Origin: a virus
DNA length: 23,341 bases
Strand: one strand, 5' to 3'
Virus record (IMG/VR): IMGVR_UViG_3300020477_000137
Location: 1 to 23,341 of that record
A program made the position numbers and the translations under genes. Below, in pieces: positions 12,045 through 19,963 of the stretch; position 1 is the stretch's first letter, and each line of letters starts with the position of its first letter. The notes beneath the pieces are model-generated. The model saw only the letters and a program-made list of their open reading frames with translations. It was not told where the DNA came from and did not search any database.

Positions 12045-12434
12045 TTACTCCTTCCAAGTAACAGTTTTGAAAATTTTTGGTAATTTGTCTGACTTGGGAT
12101 TAATAATGTAATCTCTTAACGATGCTCTATAAGTATCCCAATCGCTGACATTAGACAGTTTTGCACGGACATCAGCCAGTCCTACCCAATCACTCTCTTC
12201 AAGTCGCCTTTTTGCTTCTTGGACATTGATGCTTTTTTTTATTTCGCTTGGGAGAGTTGGCGCTTTTAAAGCAGTATATTTTTTGCCATCCCAAGTGCCG
12301 CCTTCTTCAATAGTAACATTATCTGGGATTTCACCTATTGTCTGACCAGTGGGCGGTTTCCAGTCACTTTTAGGATCATATTGAATCTTATTAAGAATAA
12401 TTTTTTTTGAATCAAGTAATACATATTGTGTCAT
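12045..12434 (-). CDS. Tail fibre assembly chaperone-like protein
   Basis: A 129-residue protein starting at an ATGA overlap with the tail fibre stop. The N-terminal half is a small beta-rich domain (GGTWDGKKYTALKAP). The C-terminal part (EAKRRLEESDWVGLADV... WDTYRASLRDYI) matches the phage tail assembly chaperone pattern (PF16778-like: 'R..L..sDWtqL.D.....W..YR.aLRdi'). Location directly after the fibre gene is standard for such chaperones, which assist trimerisation or attachment of the fibre tip. Confidence 0.8.
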   Translation of the reverse strand: MTQYVLLDSKKIILNKIQYDPKSDWKPPTGQTIGEIPDNVTIEEGGTWDGKKYTALKAPTLPSEIKKSINVQEAKRRLEESDWVGLADVRAKLSNVSDWDTYRASLRDYIINPKSDKLPKIFKTVTWKE

Positions 12435-15400
12435 TGTGCAAACCTCACTGTCCATATCCAAACTTTTCCTGCGCCACCACTGCCGCCTGCTCCAGAGTTG
12501 GCATCACCAGACTGCTGTGCGCCGCCACCTCCTCCGCCACCAGCAGGTGCGCCACCATTTCCGCCATTACCGCCTGCTACGCCAGACGAACCCCCAACAC
12601 CTGAACCTCCGCCGTCACCGCCAAAGGTATGATCAGCACCGTTGGAGCCGTTACCACCGTCAGAACTGCCGCCATCGCCACCGCCACCGCTGATTAATTC
12701 ATACAACCATCTATTGTCCTCATCCCAAAAATAGTTGGTTCCTGACCAAATAGTATAATTACTATCGTAAGTACCTCGCCAGCCTATACCACGCATATTA
12801 TTAGCAGAGGACATAGAATAAGTGGGAACACTCGCTAACGAGCCAATTCCATTAAAAAACGCCGCACCTTTGCCGCCAGGGTTTCCCCTATAAGATGAAT
12901 TATAAGTCGCAGTTCCACCGCCACCGCCGCCGCCAGCTATGCCAGGCATACCTGATCTGGCATACTCATCATCATCACCTATTCCACCTGCCCCTGGTGT
13001 TGCGTCATTGATCCACGGAGAATAAGAAGAGGTATTATATGAAGCAAAATACCCACGATGCATTACTGAGCCACCATTTGCGAATGAATCACCACCACCA
13101 CCACCAGATTTGCCACCAATACCTCTGCAAATTACTGAAGAGTCATTGGTAACTGTACTAGAACCTCCTGCCGTACCGTTTGAACCCCAAGTATCAATAC
13201 CTTTAGCTGCGCCACCACTACCGCCTGACCCAACTACAACAGACATTGTTCCTTCAAGTGCCGCAGAAATAAACATTTGTAAATCTACACCACCTCCTGC
13301 GCCACCGCCGCCGCCTGCTTCACCAGAGCCACGACCGCCAGAACCGCCGCCGCCACCACCGCCTACGCAATAAATGTAGGTCATTATAGCACCCTCAGGC
13401 TTTGTCCAAGTGCCATTCGATGTAAAGACTTGCTCATCGACAGCCACCGAGGCAGATGTTGCACCAGTAAGCGCACCGTTGATGTCCAGAGGATTACTAA
13501 TTGCAACTTTACCAGTACCATTTGCCGTAAAGGTAAAATCCGCATTAGAAGCAGTATTGGTAAAAACCATATTGCCAGTATCTTGTGTAAGAGATATATT
13601 TCCAGTAGATGCATCAAGAGATATATTTCCAGAAGATGCATTAATATCAACTGCGCCTGGTGCCGTTAAATCTATTTCGCCAGAAGAGCCATCTAAGGTA
13701 ATGTAGGCTGAAACTCCACCACTCCCATTGTCAGTACGAAAAACGATGTCTTTGTCATCGGTTTGATTTTGAATTACTAAATCACCTGCTCCTCGATTAG
13801 TTAGGAATGAATTATTTGTACTAGAATAGTGGGCTAAAATAAGATCATTACTATCTCCTACACCAAGTTCGCCATTGTCATTAACTCTAAAAGAGTCAGC
13901 AGATTTATCCCACATTGCATTCACATTAGCACCAGTGAATGTAACGTCACCATCACTATCTTGTACCAACACAGTTCCTGTTGCATCTGGTAAAGTTATG
14001 GTTCTGGCGGCTGTTGGGTCTGCTACAGTTAAAGTTGTCTCGTTATCATCTGCTGTAGAACCTTCAAATTGAATACTATAAGATTGCATATTCAAGGTAT
14101 TATGCAAAAACACTTGCCCCCAAGCCATAGAAAGGTATTCATCTGAAGTACCATGTCTCATAGCTTCAAAATGTAATTGCCCATCTTCTGTGCCATCACT
14201 TGCGTCTTTGAGTTCTGTCCAGATTTTTCCGTATTCTACATCTTCTGAATTATCATTTCTTCCTCTAAATAAAATTTCACCCAAATCATCAGCATCAGCA
14301 GGGCTAGAAGAATTTCTATACAGAACTAGAGATGGGTCATCTCCATCACCAGCATCTGTGGAAGTTATGGTTAAATCTCCAGTTACGTCTATTCCAGTAG
14401 ATTTAGTACTAATTTTTTCATTTCCATAATGATATAACTTAGTCTCACCAGTTGAGCTAATTGCTTGAAAATAAAGTGCGCTCCCACTAGACCCATCATC
14501 ACCATATATGCTGACTGATTCATCATCTGCATTTTGAAAAATATTGAAAGAACCAATAGAATTACTCAAATAAGTATTATTATCTGTATGATGATATATC
14601 TGTAAAGCAGTAGTTCCACTTCCATTTTTCCACTTTAACTGTGTTGTATCGTGTAGTACTAATTCATCTGCACTCTCATCCCATTGAAGATATGAACCAG
14701 AAGTAGCACCAAAGAATTTAACGTCAATGCCAGTATCGTCTACACCAAAATTTACAGCAGCACCTGAAATAAGAAGTGTATCTGTTCCATCCTCATCGTA
14801 TTCAAGTGAAACATCCTTTCCTGTACCAAAGTATAATTTCTTATCATCTGCAAGGGTTACATCTCCACCAGAAATAAGAAGTGTATCTATCCCATCCTCA
14901 TCATACTCAAGTGATACGTCTTGACCTGAACCGAAATAAATTTTCTTATCATCCGCAATATAAATATCACCCCATTCGGCTGAAGTGCTACCTAAATCTG
15001 CTCCTCCAACGGCGGATGGTAATATAGAATCTTCTGCTGTAAATGTATTTGTTCTAATTCCAGAAGTACCGTTGTCTATTGCGCCAAACCCACTTGTAAT
15101 GCTACCAGCGTCTAAATCACCGACACTTGTAATATTTGTTTGTGCTGCAGTTTGTAATGTTCCAGTTAGACTGCCAGAAAAACCAGTGGCAGTAACTAAC
15201 CCAGTTGAAGGATTATAAATAAACGTACCAGTGTCATCTAATAGAGCATCACTTTCATTATTGAAAACTACTGGAAAATTTGTATTAGCTGTACTGTCTG
15301 TTACCGTAACCTTAGAAGATGTACCAGTAACATCACCTTCCAAGTTTGCTACTAAAGTACCTACAGCATAGCCAGTTCCGCTCGTGTTAACTGTGGTGTC

Positions 15401-16792
15401 TGGCGCAGCTTGAAGGTCTTTAAATAGTTTCCACTTGCCGCTATCGTTAGCATCACGAAATAATCCTGCATAAAGATCCTGCGAACCAGAAGTATCATAC
15501 AATCCGTAAAAACCAATGTCCAAACTATCACTTGAATTGTTAGCCTTGGCTAAGATTATAAGAGGGTCTTCTACTGAAAGAGTAGCCGTATTAACTGTTG
15601 TGGTGTCGCCATTTACCGTCAAATCTCCAGTAACAGTCAGATCTCCTCCAGCCGTAACATCGGCACCACTAAAGGTCAGGGCAGTAGTCGTGCCTGACTT
15701 AATGATTAAATTCCCTGACGAATTAGTTGCACTGCCAAAGGTTGCTGCACCGTCCTGAAAGAATATGTCGCCGCCATCTGCATTTAAATTGATGTCCGTG
15801 GTCGCATCCAGGGTAATGGACGAACCAGAATCTATTTCTGCTATGATTGGAGTTGTAAGAGTTTTATTTGTCAGTGTGTCTGTTGTCGCTCTACCAACTA
15901 ATGTATCTGAATCAGTCGGTAATGTTAATGTGCCAGAATTACTAATCGATGAAATCACTGGTGTGGTCAGTGTTTTATTTGTCAATGTATCAGTCGTTGC
16001 CCTGCCAACTAATGTGTCCGAACTAGTCGGTAATGTCAGCGTACCTGAATTGCTTATTTGTGCAATTACTGGAGTTGTTAAAGTTTTATTTGTTAAAGTT
16101 TCAGTATTACTTGTTAAAGAAACAGTACCAGTGGCATTTGGCAAAGTTATTGTTTTGTCAGAACCAGTTGGATCAGTGACCGTTAAAGTAGTTTCGTAAG
16201 CATCCGCAGTCGCACCCTCAAAAACAATGGACGTACCAACTAATAAATTCGTCAACGATGAAGTGACTTGTAAATTACCACTAGAGTCAAATGCCAGCAT
16301 TTTGTTTGCGCGGTCACTTGATGATTCTTTTATTTCAGAATTGGTAATGGCATTAGTAAAATTAACTTTTAAGGAACGGCTTACCTGATCTTGCAAATCC
16401 TGCGCTATATAGGTTAATCGGTCAATCGCGGTTTCGTGAGTTTCAGCACCAAAAGTGTCGTTTTCAATGTAATTAGTTCCCTGGTTAATGCTCAGATTTC
16501 TGGACAAGACAACTGTTTCACCAGATTGGGGTCTGTAGTCTGATGTTGAATAATGGGCATCACTAGAGGTGCCAGTATTGTATTTAAACAAGACATTGCC
16601 ACCAGTTGCTACATTGACATTAGTTACAATGAAATGGGTATTTAATGTCTTAACTGTTTCAGTTCCGTCTGCTGCTCTAATCGTTACTTTAATATCAGCA
16701 GCTTGATAAATTAGAAACGTATAAGCAAACGAATGTTGGGAACCATCGCCGCTATAACTGTCTTTTTCTAGACTGGTGCTTGTAACTGTCAT
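12431..16792 (-). CDS. Tail fibre with T7-type N-terminus and glycine-rich tip
   Basis: A 1453-residue fibre. Residues 1-145 (SYSGDGSQHSFAYTF... AAD... ETHETAIDRLTYIAQDLQDQVSRSL) match the T7 gp17 tail-attachment domain. The shaft holds repeats: a 37-residue TLTNKTLTTPVI... unit (232-313), two FEG.TAD..ETTLTV.DPT..TITLP modules, DLTVTGDLTVNG, and a duplicated LADDKKxYFG block. After FTSNGTWTKPEG the last 330 residues are a glycine-rich domain with GGGGGGG runs, like polyglycine receptor-binding tips. It determines host binding. Translationally coupled to the upstream gene (TAATG). The mosaic of modules suggests frequent recombination. Confidence 0.93.
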   Translation of the reverse strand: MTVTSTSLEKDSYSGDGSQHSFAYTFLIYQAADIKVTIRAADGTETVKTLNTHFIVTNVNVATGGNVLFKYNTGTSSDAHYSTSDYRPQSGETVVLSRNLSINQGTNYIENDTFGAETHETAIDRLTYIAQDLQDQVSRSLKVNFTNAITNSEIKESSSDRANKMLAFDSSGNLQVTSSLTNLLVGTSIVFEGATADAYETTLTVTDPTGSDKTITLPNATGTVSLTSNTETLTNKTLTTPVIAQISNSGTLTLPTSSDTLVGRATTDTLTNKTLTTPVISSISNSGTLTLPTDSDTLVGRATTDTLTNKTLTTPIIAEIDSGSSITLDATTDINLNADGGDIFFQDGAATFGSATNSSGNLIIKSGTTTALTFSGADVTAGGDLTVTGDLTVNGDTTTVNTATLSVEDPLIILAKANNSSDSLDIGFYGLYDTSGSQDLYAGLFRDANDSGKWKLFKDLQAAPDTTVNTSGTGYAVGTLVANLEGDVTGTSSKVTVTDSTANTNFPVVFNNESDALLDDTGTFIYNPSTGLVTATGFSGSLTGTLQTAAQTNITSVGDLDAGSITSGFGAIDNGTSGIRTNTFTAEDSILPSAVGGADLGSTSAEWGDIYIADDKKIYFGSGQDVSLEYDEDGIDTLLISGGDVTLADDKKLYFGTGKDVSLEYDEDGTDTLLISGAAVNFGVDDTGIDVKFFGATSGSYLQWDESADELVLHDTTQLKWKNGSGTTALQIYHHTDNNTYLSNSIGSFNIFQNADDESVSIYGDDGSSGSALYFQAISSTGETKLYHYGNEKISTKSTGIDVTGDLTITSTDAGDGDDPSLVLYRNSSSPADADDLGEILFRGRNDNSEDVEYGKIWTELKDASDGTEDGQLHFEAMRHGTSDEYLSMAWGQVFLHNTLNMQSYSIQFEGSTADDNETTLTVADPTAARTITLPDATGTVLVQDSDGDVTFTGANVNAMWDKSADSFRVNDNGELGVGDSNDLILAHYSSTNNSFLTNRGAGDLVIQNQTDDKDIVFRTDNGSGGVSAYITLDGSSGEIDLTAPGAVDINASSGNISLDASTGNISLTQDTGNMVFTNTASNADFTFTANGTGKVAISNPLDINGALTGATSASVAVDEQVFTSNGTWTKPEGAIMTYIYCVGGGGGGGSGGRGSGEAGGGGGAGGGVDLQMFISAALEGTMSVVVGSGGSGGAAKGIDTWGSNGTAGGSSTVTNDSSVICRGIGGKSGGGGGDSFANGGSVMHRGYFASYNTSSYSPWINDATPGAGGIGDDDEYARSGMPGIAGGGGGGGTATYNSSYRGNPGGKGAAFFNGIGSLASVPTYSMSSANNMRGIGWRGTYDSNYTIWSGTNYFWDEDNRWLYELISGGGGDGGSSDGGNGSNGADHTFGGDGGGSGVGGSSGVAGGNGGNGGAPAGGGGGGGAQQSGDANSGAGGSGGAGKVWIWTVRFAQ
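15854..16099 (-). repeat. 111-bp tandem repeats within the fibre gene
   Basis: Two full 37-codon units and the start of a third (TLTNKTLTTPxI...SNSGTLTLPTxSDTLVGRATTD). The protein copies are nearly identical while the DNA has diverged at third positions, so the protein repeat is maintained by selection or is old. The unit number may vary among relatives and would set shaft length. Confidence 0.7.
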
Positions 16793-19700
16793 TAAAATAC
16801 TCCTACTTCTTTAAGTCTTTGTCTGGCTGAATAAGCTGATAAAATGTCACTGTGTTCATCCATACGCATTAATTGTAAAAACGCCGCTTCATAAAACTTT
16901 CTTTCTGCCGTTCTAATCATTCCAATTTGATCTGACCTTGGTGCCGTTTTAAATGCGATTGAACTCATAAGAAGTTCCAAATGTTTACGAAAAGTTAAGG
17001 ATTCCATTCCCTGCGCTACTGGAATTTCAATTTCATTTTTTGCCAGCTCGTTTAAATCACCACGAAAAGCCTTGGGCAAGGCAATGCCTTCCATTGATTT
17101 TTTTTCAATCGATAGCGGAACACCTAAACGAATGATCGTTTTATGCCATTCAGGCACCGCTTCGCTTCGTGACATTTTAAAAGGTGTTAATGAGTTCCAT
17201 AATGCTTTTACTGGATTGACTGAATACGGTACGCTTGTTTCAACTTTGTAGCCCAAAACATCGTAGCGGTACTGATAATCATCTTTACGCTCCTCAAACC
17301 ACGGATTGGTTTTGTTTTGCATCAGCCAGATATCTTCAAAATTTTCTTTCCAGAATTGCGCAGACGTACCTGCGCTATCTTTTACCGTTCCGACAATTTC
17401 ATAAGGCACATACTCTAAAGGGTTGTTTGTCTTCTTACTGTCATCAAACATTTTTCTGGCATCTTCAATGGTATAGTATTCCAATGGTTGACTTGGGGTT
17501 TTAATGGTTGGATCCATCAATTTATCGACATTGCGCACAATGGCGGAATATGGCATTGGTGCCACGCCGTAAATGTTACTCATCGGCGACTTTAAAATAA
17601 TGTCAGCATTGTCAAACTTAAACGCAGTAATTATTTCAGACATCCCCTGCAAAAAAGGAACATTTTTAAAATAATCGGTTGTGGCAAAAAGACTTGCGCT
17701 GAAAAAGCCCATACGTTCAGTCGGATCGTCAAATCGGCGCATCTTTTCGGCGGTATCTGCTGCAATTCCAAAAAACGCAGACACTGGCTCTAACCCTGAG
17801 TAATTAATGTATAGCAGTTCGCCATTAGGAACACCATTTCTATCGTACAACGGTAATGGTTCGCCGTTGCTGTCTACTGGAAAGTTTTCACCACGAAATA
17901 CAAAACTGTAAGGCTGCCATCCTTTTGGAAGCTGGTTTCTTAAATTCTGATCTTGTGGCAGCGCACCAGTTAGCCTTCCAGTTTGCGCCAACAGAAACAC
18001 TGCTGACATTGTACCAGAGCCAAACGCAATTCGCGCTCTGGCTCTCTGTGCAGCTTGAGCGCCATTTTGACCCATAATGTCTGCTCTAGTCTGTTTTGAA
18101 GCAAGCGCTGCCAACGGATGCCCCTGCATTACCATACGAATGGCATTGGTTGGTGCTTTGGCAAATGGAAGTATAATCCTGCCAAAAAAGTTTTGCTGCA
18201 TCGCCCTGGTTATTTTAGCAATGCCGCCATCTCCAAGATCTTCCGTTAAAGTTGCATAAGTTGAAGCTGCATCCATTTTGTCTTGAACCGACCTTGGATC
18301 CAGTAACACCATTGTGCCGTTATCAATCGCCGTTTGCTCATCTAGACCATTCATTAAACCAATTCGTGTCTTTCGGTAGGCTTCTTCATACAATACGCCC
18401 CTACTCGCTATCACACGCCAAAAATCATCGGCTGCCATTAAGGCACGACCAGGATATCTGATCATCTTGCCAAACCAATCAACCGCCTGACCCATTGTGC
18501 CAGAGATGCGCAAGTTTTCTGAATCAATGGCTTTGAATTGCTGCGCTTCAACTTTGTTCAAGGCATCGGCAGGGTCTTCGTCACGAAAAGTTTTATACGC
18601 AGTAACAAAGGCATCATAGTAAGACTGATTCATTCCGTACCACCTTGCCCAGATATCGCCATAAAATATGCCTTCTGGGTCACGCTTGCCTACCAGACCT
18701 TTCATCGTACCAACGGTTGCCGCCGTAGCATCAACGAACTGGTTGTAGACCATAAAAAGAGGGGTGGCGAAAAAGTTCTTAAAATGGGTCTTGGGATATG
18801 CCAGCAATCCGTTAATGTAGATTTCGTGAAAAACACCCTTGAATTTTGAATCCCACCCATCATAAACATACTTGTTGGCATTAGACTGCCCACCTTCGTT
18901 CAATGCTTTTATGTACCCTACCGCAAGTTTTTTTGCGTGTGCAGTTCCGCCACTTTCATTTAATAGGATTTCCGCTGCTTGTGCTGCTGAAACGTCATCT
19001 CTTGCACCAACTGGTATTTTAAAAGCATTTAATGCTCTGGCAATTTCTGTTTGAGCCCCTTTGGCTTTCATTTGCAAGCCTGAATGAATTGCCATTAAAC
19101 GGCGGAACTTTAAAAGATTAGCGGTACTGTCTTCCCCTTTTTCAATCAACCGTGCAAGTTCCGTGAGTTTCTTTCCAGAATTTTGCAGGACAATTCGTAA
19201 CGCCGTCATTTCTTCAGCGTTTAAAGTTGTCCCCTTTTTCATTTTCAGAACACGCTTGGTAAATCCGATTTCATCTGCCAGTAACTGTTCTGCCTGGTCA
19301 TACGTTTCGTTTAATGGAATTTTACCACGCTTGGCAACATCAGTTGGTTTTTTTATTATTTCAGAAACTGCATTAATGGTCGCCAGTACATCCTCACCAG
19401 ATTCCATTTTATCAAAATTAAAATCAATGCCTTCATCGGTAGAAACTAAAATATTATCCTTTTTAGTCATCTCCAAAACGTCTAAGGCATCACCTTCATT
19501 TGCCAGACCAGTTTTTTTAGTAGCCGCAGACGTAATTGTTTCGTCTGAAGTTTTTGCAATGGTTGATAAAGCGTCACCCAAGCCTTCGTCTGAAGGCAGT
19601 GTTGTGGCAATGTTTGCATCACGACCCCCTGCTTGAAAACGCTCCAGACCTTTTTTTGATAAAACACTTTCTTCTAACTTTTTTTGTCTGCCAGTGTAGG

Positions 19701-19932
19701 TTGTTCCAGGTTCCATTAACCGTTCTGTCGTGGGTATGGGAACGGCACCTTTGATAAGATCACCACCTGCATCTGTGACAACTTCCTTAGATCCGCCTTT
19801 TATTATCCCCTTTCCAATTTCTCCTAGCCAACTTGCCAGTTGAATAAACTCTGGTGAATGCGGATCTTTGTCAGCAGGTTTTAACACACCTCCGCTTTGC
19901 AGTGCATTCCTTGCCTGATTATCTGGTATCAT
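16792..19932 (-). CDS. Large internal virion / DNA-ejection protein
   Basis: A 1046-residue protein whose ATG has AAAGG about six bases upstream. The N-terminal 300 residues are helical and charged. The middle contains INGLLAYPKTHFKNFFATPLFMVYNQF, a segment I recognise from the giant virion proteins of marine podoviruses, plus long helical stretches and a hydrophobic patch (TMSAVFLLAQTGRLTG). No enzymatic motif is visible. Size, helical content and location between another huge protein and the tail fibre parallel T7 gp15/gp16, which are ejected and form the trans-envelope channel. Assignment is by position and resemblance. Confidence 0.72.
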   Translation of the reverse strand: MIPDNQARNALQSGGVLKPADKDPHSPEFIQLASWLGEIGKGIIKGGSKEVVTDAGGDLIKGAVPIPTTERLMEPGTTYTGRQKKLEESVLSKKGLERFQAGGRDANIATTLPSDEGLGDALSTIAKTSDETITSAATKKTGLANEGDALDVLEMTKKDNILVSTDEGIDFNFDKMESGEDVLATINAVSEIIKKPTDVAKRGKIPLNETYDQAEQLLADEIGFTKRVLKMKKGTTLNAEEMTALRIVLQNSGKKLTELARLIEKGEDSTANLLKFRRLMAIHSGLQMKAKGAQTEIARALNAFKIPVGARDDVSAAQAAEILLNESGGTAHAKKLAVGYIKALNEGGQSNANKYVYDGWDSKFKGVFHEIYINGLLAYPKTHFKNFFATPLFMVYNQFVDATAATVGTMKGLVGKRDPEGIFYGDIWARWYGMNQSYYDAFVTAYKTFRDEDPADALNKVEAQQFKAIDSENLRISGTMGQAVDWFGKMIRYPGRALMAADDFWRVIASRGVLYEEAYRKTRIGLMNGLDEQTAIDNGTMVLLDPRSVQDKMDAASTYATLTEDLGDGGIAKITRAMQQNFFGRIILPFAKAPTNAIRMVMQGHPLAALASKQTRADIMGQNGAQAAQRARARIAFGSGTMSAVFLLAQTGRLTGALPQDQNLRNQLPKGWQPYSFVFRGENFPVDSNGEPLPLYDRNGVPNGELLYINYSGLEPVSAFFGIAADTAEKMRRFDDPTERMGFFSASLFATTDYFKNVPFLQGMSEIITAFKFDNADIILKSPMSNIYGVAPMPYSAIVRNVDKLMDPTIKTPSQPLEYYTIEDARKMFDDSKKTNNPLEYVPYEIVGTVKDSAGTSAQFWKENFEDIWLMQNKTNPWFEERKDDYQYRYDVLGYKVETSVPYSVNPVKALWNSLTPFKMSRSEAVPEWHKTIIRLGVPLSIEKKSMEGIALPKAFRGDLNELAKNEIEIPVAQGMESLTFRKHLELLMSSIAFKTAPRSDQIGMIRTAERKFYEAAFLQLMRMDEHSDILSAYSARQRLKEVGVF

Positions 19933-19963
19933 TTTATACCTTTTTTAGTTAAGATTATTTGAG

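Noticed and set aside
12426-13373. Proline-rich plus-strand ORFs
   Set aside because: They are antisense shadows of the glycine-codon-rich tail fibre tip (GGN read backwards gives NCC, proline).
13384-16199. Several plus-strand and alternative minus-strand ORFs of 60-144 codons
   Set aside because: They overlap the long tail fibre frame, are built from its repeated codons, and have no supporting start signals.
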